From: Blastomussa wellsi
Taxonomy: Eukaryota; Cnidaria; Anthozoa; Scleractinia; Plerogyridae
Assembly: GCA_947652115.1 (NCBI GenBank)
Contig: OX393570.1
Location: forward strand, 15,081,964-15,145,963
DNA length: 64,000 nt
Direction: 5' to 3'
Part shown: one piece after another, positions 1 to 13,500 of the stretch
How the letters are laid out: every line of letters begins with the position of its first letter
Numbering within the stretch: the stretch's first letter is position 1
Notes under the pieces: model-generated
The model's input: the letters and a program-made list of their open reading frames with translations, nothing else
The model's database searches: none
Told to the model about the DNA's origin: nothing
Made by a program: the position numbers and the translations under genes

Positions 1-1589
1 CGCATCTCTTCAGTTCTTTTGGATGGTAACAGACACCTACAGAGAAGGAACAATAAAAGAAATGAAGAAATGGTCGTATGAAATCTACTCTACATTTCTT
101 GCCGAGCGTGCAGTATGTATTGCATTTTCAGTCCTGAAACTGCTTGTATTACTAAATTAAATGTTGGTATAAACCTGACGGAATATTACTCCAAATTAAC
201 TTTGCTCCACGAAGTGCGAATTACAGTGAATTAATATTAATTTATTTAATTCATACTGTTGATAACAGTGGTATTTTTTGTTTCCTTTAGCCTCTTAAAG
301 TTGAAAAAGTGGATAAAGAAACCATTGTAGAGCCCATTGGTAAGTTCTGAAAAATTCTTGTATGTGGGTAAAGTCTGCATATGAGCCCAGTACAGTGGCC
401 CATTTGTTTTTTCCCTTGCAGGGTTACCCCTGTGTTAAAGGGCCATTGTCACGATAATGCGCATGTGCAGCCTTAAATAGCACAGAAAGTGTTTTAACCA
501 ATAGAAACTTGGCAAGGTTGCGCACTGCAATCACTGTGGCCTTTTCCAATTGTTTTGGAGTTTTCACGTGTGCTCGAGCACCTCTTCGTTCAGCCTCATC
601 CCTTTGTTTTAGCTTTCATCCCGAGCGGCTTTGTGTATCACCTCTCAAGAACAACATATTGCCTATGATGTTGAAATGAAAATACAAGCAGTACATTCCA
701 TTTAAAACTTCCACAAATGACCAAATAATCCTTTACCTCAATTTTTATAGCATTTGCAAGCCTTGTGAGGTCGATGGAGGATGATTTTAATCGCATAAAT
801 TAATTTTGATTTCTGGTCTGTCGGACCAGAAAGCAAATCGTCACACATGCGCAGAATAGTGGTGAAGGCCCTTTAAATTCATTGGTACTCGTTTAATATA
901 TACTTGGGTGAAGAGATGCACTATGAATGTAAAGTGTTGTTCCAGTGTTGCTTGAATGCCTTTTCCCAGTAATTGTTAATTTGTATTCATTCTGACTGGC
1001 ATTTTGACTTTATTGGGAAATAATTTGATGTTCTTTTATCTTTCAGAGAGTTGTTTAGGGTCAGAAGATAATCTTAAAAACTTGTTTCAACAAGCAAGGT
1101 ACATGTTCAGTCATGGCTTTCAGTATTTCTTCCACATTTTTTTACCTGACTGTTGTAGCAGTAAACTTGTTTGTAAGTATTGTGTGTGGGTACTGTTATG
1201 TTCATAGTGTGGGAGGTGTCTGCTTGGAAGGTAGGGTACTAACAGCATTAGTTGAATTCACATTGCTGAGCGTTTTTCACTAAATGCCTATCTTTGTTAT
1301 CTAACAGGGATATTGCAGGGGAAGAAATCAAAGAACTTTTAGCAGACTTCAGGAATAAACGGGCTCTTGGTCTGGGAAGTTTATTTGGAGATCACCAACT
1401 AGAGGGTACTGTGCTCTTTCATATTCTTTGCTTCAGTCTTACCAGATCCTCTGTTCAATATTGCAGGTGGATCCCAGTATTAATGGTTTTTAATGATTTT
1501 ATTATTGGTACTTCAGATGACAACATGGATAAAGGAAAGGAACTCCAAGTAGTTGAACAAACCCTGATGCCACACTTGGAGGGTGTCTT
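1..1589 (+). CDS. RhoGEF exons 1-5: RGS-like domain
   Basis: Exons: 1-112 (codons begin at base 2), 291-339, 1047-1098, 1308-1405, 1517-1589. Phases chain 0, 1, 2, 1, 2 with GT-AG borders. Readable pieces are FFWMVTDTYREGTIKEMKKW, then IYSTFLAERA joined to PLKVEKVDKETIVEPI, and the helix-rich EIKELLADFRNKRALGLGSL. These resemble the RGS-like (rgRGS) domain of LARG/PDZ-RhoGEF, in which a helical bundle binds activated G-alpha-12/13. The N-terminal part is cut off by the window edge. Confidence 0.82.
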
Positions 1590-4500
1590 GTAAGTTCAGT
1601 TTTAATGTCACTGTACCTCCTGGCCTGTTCATCTGCATTGCCTTCTTGTTTCTGAACTAATCAAATTCAAAATTCTACTGCTGACAGACAGATTTTTTAT
1701 TCACACTTATTTTGATTAAAATAATTATTAATATTCATAAGAAGGGGAAAAGAAAAAAGCAGAGAAAACCTACAAGGCTCTTCACCTGCGGTCTCATCAA
1801 CTGCAGTGTTAAGAATGCAGGCTCTTCTAGCTTGTGAGAGCAGACAATTTTTTTGGCTGTAGAGGTTAGCTCTTCACATGCAGTTTTAAGTAATATATCA
1901 AACACGAGATACAGTGTTTCGTTTCCAAACACCAAGAAGAGATTTGAAAATATGATGCGCAGCGGAGTATTTTTAACGATCTTCAAAGTGTTTGGAAATG
2001 TGATTAAACAGTGTCTCTCTTGTTTGCTATACCTTCTCAATCGAAACTAAAACTATGGAGAAAACGAAGAAATAAAATCGTAAAAATCTATGCTAATTAA
2101 GATCACATTTCCAAACCACGGTCACGGTTCTGATTTCCTTTGTTTTAATGTGATGAATTATTAATGAGTTTGAGAAGAATAATATCAAGACCTAACACTT
2201 CTAATAAGTAATAATGTAACCAATGTTGCTAGGCCACTTTTAGTGCACATTTTTAGAGTTCAGATACCGTAGAGGTCATGTACAACCCATACCCCCAATT
2301 TGAGAGCTCAGATTTTGAAAAAAGTAAAGACAACAAAGTTTAAAGTTTTGGAGAGGTTCTATTGGTAAACAAACAAGAAGATGAAAGACATCTTTCAGCT
2401 GCACTATTAAAGTTTAACTATGCATTTAATTCAACTGCACCTTTGTTGTTTAAAGGGGCATTGTCTCGGTGATTTTGGAGTGTTTAGGACAATTCTGTGC
2501 TAAATTCATTGCTCATTCCTGCAGAATTGTGAAGAAGATATCAAATGAAAATTTAGCAGGAAGAGCAAGCCATAATAGTTGGTTTCCTATTTTGTCAGGA
2601 GATGGGCTTGAGAATTTGAAACAATTGGCTGAGCTTGTTTATGGGCCCGGCTTTGTAATTTCTTAGCTGCATCCCTGCTGAATCCTGTCAGATTTAATTG
2701 AAAGTCCTATGGCTCCAGAGCATTTACTGTTTCTATCCCTGACCTTTGGAACAAATTACCCATTGACATCTGTTCGTGCGATAATTAATAAGTCGTTTTA
2801 AACTTAACGGTTCATTAAGGCTTATCTTTTTAAAAACTGTTATTTTTGGTACAGATGGATTCATTTTGTTGATCTTATACCTTTTATCCTTTTATTTCTC
2901 ATCTTTGTAAAGAACTTAGAAATATTATTGCTAACAAGACTTTTAAGGTGGATGGTACCAGTTTTCAGGTTTTTGACTGTCTAAACTTTGGAAGAAAAGA
3001 GCAAAATATCAGTCCAAGGCCATTAGAAAATGCTCGTATGATTCAATTCCATATTTTGTTCTTGACCAAAAATAACAAGTATTTTGTCATCAGTTGTCAC
3101 CATGGTAACGGTACTTGATGATTATTCGGACCTACTTTTCAGCTTCTGGTGCATAAAACTTGAAAACCAACCTGGTGACCCCCAACTTTTTTCACGTTAT
3201 AACTTTTGGCATTTGAAAAGGAAACTGTATAATAATTTTAACAAAATTCTACGAAGCGGATTTTTTTTATAAACGTGAAAAAAGACAATTTGTGAGTAGA
3301 GAAAAATTCCTTTTGTAGAATTTTTTAAAATTACGTCTGACGTTTCCTCTCAGTAAGGGGAAGACATTGAAACAATAAAAAATAGGGTCACCGGGCTTGT
3401 TCTCTTGGAGAAGCCTTCGCGAGTTCAACTATATCCACGTGCGTCGTCACGCACTTCAAAATCTTGACTTTATATGACAAGCATTTACTCATGCTCAGTT
3501 TTGACTACCGCTGACCTATTCGCGCGCGACCACACACTTACCGTCGTTTTGTTTTCTTTGGTCTTCAACACTTCTTTGAGGATCATCTTCGAGAATCTCG
3601 ACTTCATTGCCGTGAAATAAGTTAGTAGTTGTGTCGTGAACTGTTTTATTGAACGTTTGGCCTACCTTTTAACGATTTCCTTTCAAACTTTCGTTTGATT
3701 TGCCATATTTTGTTGAACACGAAGCTGTCAGAAACGATAGATGAAATCAACTCGACACATGGTTGGATGTCGATCTTCATTGCAGAAGCACTTCATGGAA
3801 TATTTGTTCTCATTCTTCGCAGTTGTTTTTTTCAAAGTGCTTGTTTTTGCTTGTCTTGCCCTTGTGAGATTTGTTAGTTTTGAAACTCGCCTTTTGGCAG
3901 TACAACAACCTTTGTGACGAGGCCGGGACTGAACTTCATTATTTTCTTTTTCTTCATCACTTTCTTCTGCATAAGCGGTGGACGAGGAGTAGTAGGTGTA
4001 AAAACCTACTTGTCTGGCAAAGTACACAAAACGAGAGAATCGGGAGTAGGAATTAACCGCTTCAGTTTTAAGATCTTTGCGAATGCCGACAGGATCGATC
4101 GCAGCACAAACAGGAATTTTAACTTTGTAACTTGGGCATTGAGTTCCAAAAAAAAAATTCTGACGCATATCGAATTGTCCAAGAACCGGTGCTGAAAGAA
4201 CAACTTTCTTGTTGATCCAATCTCTGATAAACAGGACAAAAGCAACCTTGCATGTATTAACCCACGCTCCGCCATATTTGTTTTGAAATTTTCACCTTTA
4301 AATCTCGCGGACTATCTCGCGCGTGAGGCGCGTGCTCGTCACCAGACTTCCCACGTACGAAAAACTGGTACGATCCACCTTGATTAGTTAATTTTTGTTT
4401 TCAACAGACTGACTATCCTATTCATAGCAACCTGTTTTATTATTTTCAGGGCTGAATTAGATTCCAATACTTCCGCAGATACGTCGCAGGCTGACAAAAA

Positions 4501-7500
4501 GTAAGTAAGGCTCCTGTATGGATGTACCTGTAGCTTGTCATTTGATGGCAGCGAACTTATTGATGATTGAACCTTATCTTATGTTTCCAAAACGTTGTAA
4601 ACTTATGGTTGTTGTGATCACTCTATCAGCATGGTTGAGATTTCACTTGCAAGTGGTTGACATTTTATACATGTAGACGTCTGAAAATGGACTTGGCTTA
4701 AATGTTGTATTGCAGAGTAAAAGGCTGCCCTTTGTGCAGTTTAGAGGTGTTACACCCTATTCAAAGGCCTTTCTCACTTGCCTTATTATAGCAACTAAAA
4801 ACTTCAAATATGTTACTTACTAACTTGACTAGTCCTTGGTTGTGACGTCAGACTTTCTTTCCATTCTAAAATGTTTAAATTTTCAATAGAATTGTTGCCC
4901 AGAATACATTCACCACAGTACTAAACTTGACCAAGAAAACTTGATTTAAATAATTCTTCTTTCTCAGCTCAGCGATGGCATCTGCACTTACTACCTTTCT
5001 AAAACAAGTTGGAATGACAGTAAAGGTAAGTTGGAAGTTTAACATCTTATTGCAGATAACTTTGTTATTCGCTTTAATTGCAGATATTGCAGGCATTCCT
5101 TTTCTTCTCTTGCATAGCATTGTGTGATACCATAAATCCTCTATTAACTAAAGCCACCCCCTACAATTAGCCACCCTCTCTTTAGAGGAAGAAATTTATT
5201 AAGCCCCCCCCCCCTTAACTTGCCATTGCCACGTAAAAAAAGTGCACTACCCTTCAGAAAAAAATTGCCTTCCATGTCACTAATGTTGCATGATTTATTC
5301 ATGTTTTGGAAGTTCAGTTGTAACATTTATTAAAGTATAATCACATCTTACAAAACTGTTAGCTTCAATAGTGTATGCAGAAATTACAGAAGGATGTTTT
5401 AATAAGTTAGCATGTCCTATTGTAAACTAGTCAGGGTCCGAAATTGCGACCAGCTGGTCGCCAATGCGACTGAAAATTGAGTGTTGGCGACCAGAATTTC
5501 ATGGTTAGTCGCCAACAGGCGACTAAATTTTAGCATTGTGTCAATGTTTTGAACGAGCGCCCAAGGAATTAAATTTTGATTTCAGCAAGAAACTTACCCC
5601 TTGTCTTGTCAAAGTTTTTAATCTCTACAGAAAGTAATTAAGATTAAAAGTAAAGGTAAGATTCCCGTTAGATGACCTTCAACAACCGTTGTAAACCACG
5701 TATTTAGCGGCCGCCATATTTTCAGCGGTTTTGTCTAAAAGCCATACTGTGGGCGCAATTTTGTTCGGAAGTGGCCTGGAACGAACAATATGGCCGCTTG
5801 TTCGTACATGGTTTCTTTAACGCTTCGAACAACTGGTCAGTCTTCAAAGTAACAGAGGTATCTATTCAACGAAAACTCCTTTTCAACTGAAATGTAAGCT
5901 ACATGATATTTTAATGCCTTTATACATGCGAGTCTTAAAGAAACGTTTTTCAGAACTCAATGTTTTCGTGTTTTGCGGTGAGACAAAAATTTTACGATCC
6001 ACTTTTTGGCGACCAGATTTTTTCATTTGGCGACTGAAAAAAAATGTTCAGTCGCCACTTGGCGCCTGCGTAAAAAAGTTAATTTCGGACCCTGCTAGTA
6101 GAGAACATTTGGTTGCATTTTGCTAAATTAATAGGCCACCCTTTCTCTAATACGTGGGTGGCGCAGTGGCCTAATGGTAAGTGCGCTGGACTCCGGATCG
6201 GACATTCCGGGTTCAAGCCTCTAGCCGGGGCAGTGCGTTGTGTTCTTGGGCAAGACACTTTACTCTCACAGTGCCTCTCTTCACCCAGGTGTATAAATGG
6301 GTACCGGCGAATTTACTGCTGGGGGGTAACCCTTTGATGGACTAACATCCCATCGCTTCATGCTACAGAAACCGGGATAAGCTCCGGCCTGATGGGCCAC
6401 AGACTTACCTAACCTTACCTTACCTTACCTTTCTCTAATACGCCACCCCCTCTTTTAACCCACACTTGAACGTACCTCAAATAAATAAGCTACCCGAATG
6501 CATGTGGTTTAATAGAGGATTGTGGTAGTTGCCTGGCCCATAATAACCAAAATATTATCATTTGATTTTGTCAGTTAATAGAAATCCGAAAAACAGGTAA
6601 TGCTTTGAATTTTCACTGCACTACACACTGTTGGGGAATTGGCAACACTTTCTAATTGTCACATTTTGTAGTCCGTAGATTTAATTCACCCCTCCAGGTA
6701 AACAAACCCTATTCATTAAAATGAATATTTCCCCTCTCATGAATGTCAAGTATTCAAATTTGTGCTTTCTTCCAGCAACAAGGAAACAATACAAATGTCT
6801 TGGAAAGATATTCAAGCTTCACACGGAAAGAGAATAAGCCATTGTTTAAAATTAAAGCAAGCAAAAAGGTAGAAACTCAATGCATGTTTTTTTTCAAAAT
6901 AGTTGAAGTCAGTTGTTTGAGCATTTTCAACTTTCATACATTTAAAACTAGATAAATAAACTGCCATAGACCCAAGCTGCCTGAGTATAATTATTGCAAG
7001 GCAGTAAATGTGACCACACCATTTTCCCATGTATCCATTCCAGCTACAGTTTGGGCACTACACCCCATGCCCGAAATACAAGGTCAGTACTCAGTCACTT
7101 AAGGGTATCTGCGTACTTTGGTTTCCAGTGTGTGAACACGGCACTATTTTTGCAGTGCCGAGGTACCAATGTTCAGTAGTGTGAACATGGCCTAAGAATG
7201 CAAACGATTTCATGGAAAATCACTGGACCATCTCATTAATTTCTCAATAATAAAATCTTTCAGCTTACAAAACTTTATTTAAAATACCGGTTATATACAA
7301 AAAAAATAAAAGCTGAAAATATGTCTTGAGGAGGGAGTTTGGAGGTTAAAATTTCCCTAAAAGAGTAGAACAATGCCAAATAATTTTTTACTAAACAAAT
7401 ATTGATTAGATTAATCATGATCCTAAATGAAGACATGCTATGGTAATTTAATTTCTTATTAAATACATGAAGCCAAAGCTTAGATTTGAAAAGCTGAAGG

Positions 7501-10500
7501 CTACCATCTTATACTAATTCTCTCAGTAAGTCATTCCAGATTTTAATTATCCTTATAAGAAAAACAGGTGACTAAGCAATTAAGTTGAGCAGGTTTATTT
7601 TAACATAAAGTTTATATGTCTTGGGTGATTTGCCCTTGTAGACTTAGTTGTGGAGAATTCGAAAAAGTCAAATGACAATAGGCAAAATATATCTACCTCT
7701 GTGAATATCAAAGGAAAAAGGTTGTGCCTCATTAAATTTCCACTGACAAAATTAATTATTATAAGTATTATTTATCAATGTCGTACAATAATAATTTGCA
7801 GGTTAAAGGACACCATTTTGTTAGTACGCACTATACAAGTCCAACCTTCTGCAATCACTGTAGAGGTCTGTTGTGGGGCGTTGGGGATCAAGGATACTTG
7901 TGTTCAAGTATGTTAATCAAACTAATTATCTTTGACATTGTAAAAACTAGAGTAAAATAGTGCCCAGTAGAGGTGAAGGGGTTGTGAGTGCCACAGCCTA
8001 CCAGAAAAAGCTGCCATATTACTTGGTGTTACTGTGGCAGTATACACTCACAATGGATCTCTGCATCCAGGTTAACTGATGGGCAATCTGACAAAATAAG
8101 AGAGGGGGGGGGGGGGGGGGAGACAACCAACACTTAATTAGGTAGCATTTTGTCCATTTGCATTCAAGCATTAGGTTCATAAACTGATGAGGTCAGCACT
8201 TAGTAGCACCAGAAGACGGATTCAAAACTTTTCAGTATTAAGCACTGGTGGTGTTGAGGGGGAGTGAACGAGGAAGTGGTTTTCCAAGGAAGAATTTAGA
8301 AGAGAGTGGTTTATTAGCCTGCATTACATGGTTCCACATCCTCACTAGCATGATTTTGCTTTTTAAAATAGCTTGTGAATACAATGTGCATAAAGGGGCT
8401 TGTTTTGAGGCCATCGAGGAGTGCCCAGGAACTAAGAAGAAAAGAGTAAGTGATCAGGTCTTGATTCTCCTTACTCTTTGCGTTAATTTCTTTTTAAGGT
8501 TAGTTTTGAGAAATTGGTGTTTCTGAAGGTGATGTTTTCTAATTGATCAGTTGTCTTGGAGCCTGACTACGCTATCTATTGAAGGGTTAGGCCTAAGCTT
8601 GACGTCCAATGGGAAGAAGCTAATGTTAAGTTTAACCTGAGTTGGCAAACAAAGACCACCCACTTCTATGCCTGAAAGATAATACTAACAGTGATGTATT
8701 GTTCAGTCACAAAATCAGTTTGAATGAAAGCTCAAAAAGTGCCATTTGAACAAAAACATTGCATCTGCCCACATCTCATTAAATGACACATTAATAGGAC
8801 ACATGGCTTTTATTGAATGAACTCTCACCTCTTGAATGTTGTTTTTTTGGTAGAAAACAAATCAAGCTGGGAGATCCACGTCATTTGTAAATAATTATGA
8901 TAGGAAAATCAGTCAACAATCTTCTTCTCCATGTGAGTAGCATTTTGCAGTCTGCTTTATCCTTTTGTGTTCAGAAAAGCAAAGGTTATTACATTGTAGG
9001 TCTGCAATGCATGCATGTGTCTACTTTAGGTATCTCTGCTTCAGAGGTGAATATTTGTGATGTCTACTATCTATACATTAAACTGAAAAGTGATGAGAAC
9101 TTGCAGTGAACACAGAAGTCATTCTTTGCCTCTGCTCAACATGACACAAATTCACTTCAAGCATTTCGCTTTGGTATGGGCAAAATGCTGTCTTGGAGGT
9201 GAAAGTAGAAGTGGATAACTCGGTGCCTCTTAAATTGTTTTTGAAGAACTGTAACCCTTACTTAGTTATGATAATGATTATTCAAGCCATAACATTTTGC
9301 AATTCACCAACAAACCACGAGAAATAGTTACAACCTGCAACAAACTGTATTAAAGTCACTGGTCAATCTGTGTTGCTTTTTTGAAGACTTGATTCTTGTG
9401 CTTAACGTTTGGTACAAGCACTTTTCTCAGCTGATAATTCCTGCTGTTCTGTATAATAAATTCCGTAATGTTAATTATTGCAAAGTGAAATGTAGCACCT
9501 ATTCTCCCTTCTTGTTGTCATTTTTAGATGGAAAAAACTATGAAAATGATGATGAAAATGAGTCCGACAACGGCGGTCCAACAGGTAATGATTATCATCT
9601 GTAATTGTAAAATTTTATGAGGGAGTAGAAAAGATTGGCGTGTACAGCATTCTTTGCTAAATTGGAAAGGTGATAATTAAAGGCTCAGAGGGTATGTTTA
9701 AGTTAAAAAAATTGGTACTTGCTGTAGATGCACTAGTGGAGATCTACTGGTAAATTGAAGATGTTTTTTTATGGCCAGTCCAGACTAATATATTGTATTT
9801 GTTTCAGTGCAATACAGCAAGAAAAAAAGTGGTTCATTTGATGAAGACTTGGTAAGTTACCTTAAACAAGATATGAAAAATGGAAGTAAACTTTCCCTGT
9901 TTCTTCAAAAGCATTTTTTATCCTTCATGTTATGTATACATTGTACATGGTGTTTTTACATTTATAATTCAAAAACCAACAAGGCTGCTGCCTTAGAAGA
10001 AATTTAAGGGAGCCCTTCGGACTCCAGGATCCCAGGATTAATGAGATACCCCCACATACAAATCACTGGAAAAGACAGAAAAATGAGGCAAGCAGACTAA
10101 TTGGATCTGCATGAAAGTATACAACAGAAGAAACAAACAACCGATAAATTACTGTGCTATCCCATATTTGAGAGTCGACATCTTGAACTGCTGACAAGAC
10201 TCAAACATGACTTCCTAAGCCTTCGTAGTTCAACACTTTTATGCTGCAAGTTTTTGACAATTTATCGCATTTTGGTTTTTGGAAATGACAAAGAACTTCA
10301 CCATTTTCATCCAATGGAAACCAAATTCACAAGGAAGTTAGAGTCGCTGCCCCGCCATAAAGAGAAGTTTTAGGAACCCATGTGGGTTCCTTGAATAGAA
10401 ACTAGTTGGTCACCCAAGCATGTAACCTAGGCACTGCAGGCTGCCAGGCGCCCGTTAGAGAGCGGCCTTGATCAAGGATTTTAGAATAGCAAACTATTAT

Positions 10501-13500
10501 AGCACTTACAATACAGCCTCTTCTTCCAAACTCAGTCCTTTTAACACATGCACTGATTGAATTTGGTTTTACAGATTTCAGGTGGAAGAGAGAACAGGTA
10601 ATTTGAAATATTTATTCTAAAATAATTAAGTGCCCAAATAGGTCAAATAAAACTATATGATAACTTAACCCCGGTTTCTTTAACATGAAGCTAATAAAGA
10701 CGTATTATTTTCTACTCCTCTGTGGATTGAATGCTCTGTCGCAGGGCCCCCCTGCCCTAAGTATTCGCAGATGAGAGTAGCTCTGAAAATTAATTGTCTT
10801 GCCCCCAAACACAACAGGTTCATTTAGCAACACGACGGGAACATCAGTTGAGGACAGTGCGTGCATCAAATAGCCAACCAGAAGTCGAAACAGATTCGTC
10901 TCCAGACTATTGTACCTCAACTTACTTGCTAAATCAACCTAATATAATTCCCCAGTCGAGGCTTGAATAAGGAAAGCTTGTTTATGGCATTGTCCATTGA
11001 TTTTTTGTAAGTCTCTGTATCTATGTTGTTTGCTTTAGAATGGCAGGAGATGAACCTTCCAGAGTATCTGAGAGGTAGTGTATCATTGATGTTTCCTTTG
11101 AAGCAGTCATGTGATTACTTCTCAATGCCACTTGTTGTGTAGTAATTAGATCATAGATATTGAAAGACAAAATTTGCACTTGACATAAATCTATAAATTA
11201 TAAAAAAAAACACATCATTTGGAGGTATGGAAATGTTCAGCCATTTAGCAGTTTGTACAGATTGTTAATCTTAACAAATATAATGATCTGGTTAGCTGTA
11301 CTGTACAAGGAGTTTACCGAGTGTATACATATATAGTTATTGATTTCAGGGGCGGATCCGAGAATTTTTGATAGGGGGGTCCAAAGTTGAGTAATAATAG
11401 GCAATCTTTTTGGTGTAAGAATTTTAGCATTTAACTAGAAGTATGAAAATTTCGTTGGGGGTGGGGGTCAAGACCTCCCCCCTCTGACCCTCCCCCCTGG
11501 ATCTGCGACTGGATTTCCTTTTGTGTGTGTTGTCAGTGTAGAGTTTGTTTTGAGTTAAGTGTCAGGTATTCCTTTCAGGAAGCATTCATCTGCAAAGAAA
11601 AATATTTTTCCTTAGCTAATTGTATTTATTACTGTATTTATTATTTATTTATTGTATGTTTTACCTTAATTTCCAGGGAAAGATTTTTGGGCTCTGGTGA
11701 AGTAAGTGTTGCTAGATATTTGTAATTTGACCTTTTTGCCAACATAATATTTGTGCAAAACGATTGGAGTCTTGATTGAGAGTCAGGAAATTTTGGCAAG
11801 TTAAAAATAATCAAAACAGTACAATTGTAGAACCCTTAACCTTTACTTTTTGACTGCTGCAATTCATTATTTCCACTGGTCAGTTGTGATTAAGTGAAAT
11901 TGCTTTTAATCCATTACCTTCTCCTATAGTTACAAGTTTCATCCCCCCCTGCTTTTGGAACTTCTAATGACCTTCTAAGGTTGCATAGGTAAAAAGATAA
12001 ACTGATTTCATTTTTTCCACTGGTTTACAGGATGAAAGAATGTCAAAAATCAAAAGGTAACTAAGTCTTTGAATGTGGCAAAGAATGTCTCTTAAGTGTA
12101 TCCATTTATCATGGTTGTCAGTAGGTTTTTGAGTAGCAGGTTCCATCCAAAAAGTTGGCCGCTATTTCCATATTATTTCTCCAATATCATGCTCATAACT
12201 GACCTACTAACATTCAGAGTAGCTGGCGCAGTATTTGGAATAGCATGTGAAATGCGCCGGTTGCCGGCTCATTTTGACAACCCTGATTTATGCTGCTCAG
12301 AACAGACAGAAAGCATACATACTAGTACTGTACATGCAGTGCTGATGCAACAACGTGTTAAACCAAATTAAGACAGGCATCACACAGGGACACACTACAA
12401 TGCAATTAATTTTATTAGCTTGACTGTTTTTACATGTTGAATTATACAGTTGAATCCCAATAATGCACTTTTAAGGGAAACTGAAAAAGGTTCAAATTAA
12501 CAGAGGTTCAATTTTATCACTGGTGAAATTAACAAGGAAATGACCAAGGTGGGAATCGTGAAAGGTTCAAGAGACAGGACGTTTGAGTTATTGAGGGTTC
12601 AAGCTGCTGGAATATGACTGTATGTGCAATGAAAGTTTCCTGTTTTCCTTGTAACAATGCTATCCAATCATCCTTAGCTGATCCAGTGTGACATAAGATG
12701 GATTTCCCTTGTTTGCTGCTATAACTTGCACTCTTTTTTGTCAATAGCTCAAGTGAACTATTCCTTGATAAACCACACTTGCAAAAACCTGTTGGGAGAT
12801 CAGAGAGCATGAAGACACCTGTAAGTACTGGACTCCTATTTTAACCTGTTTTAGAAGTAGTTCTTTCATCAACATGACATCATAGTGTCTCTTGTGAGGT
12901 TGTTTTTGGGGGTGGTAACTCTATAATGGTTAGTTCATTCATTCCCTGGGTAGCTATTGCAGAAATTCAGCTATAATTACTGCCAAGCCAGTGGATGAGA
13001 CAACAACAATTATTCCATGAGCATGCATTAGATATGAGATGGTAGATAGCCAATTAGGGGCGTAGCGCCAAGTTGGCTGTAACCATCTCATATCCAGCAA
13101 GTGCAAGTGGAAGAACTATTTTACGCCCAAAAAATATTGTACAAACATTCCAAAAATGCATTCTTTTATTCCACGAAAAAGACGGGAAGTGGATATTTTA
13201 GGTCAGTGGTATATGAGCACAGATACCATTGCCTCTAAATCAATCAAAAGTCAGGAAATGCAATATACCATAGCTAGCTCATGCACTGTGATCACTAAGC
13301 CAATAAAAACTGTTGAATATTAATTATCTAGTGATCTAGTTTTTCAAGATAGATAGATAGATAGATAGATAAATCGTTTATTAAAATCACAACTTGCAGC
13401 TATAAGCTGAATTACTTGTGTTATGTACCTGTATAAAAAATTCAAACTATAAAAATTCCTAACCATATCATAAAAAAATTATATAATAATAAAATACATC

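Larger units (their letters stand above)
5128..6527. mobile_element. Outer inverted-repeat element containing two later insertions
   Basis: The ends, TACCATAAATCCTCTATTAA (5128) and the inverse of TTAATAGAGGATTGTGGTA (to 6527), match except for small differences. Inside are CCACCC-rich stretches. Two younger elements, 5432-6094 and 6155-6427, are inserted in it. Confidence 0.55.
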
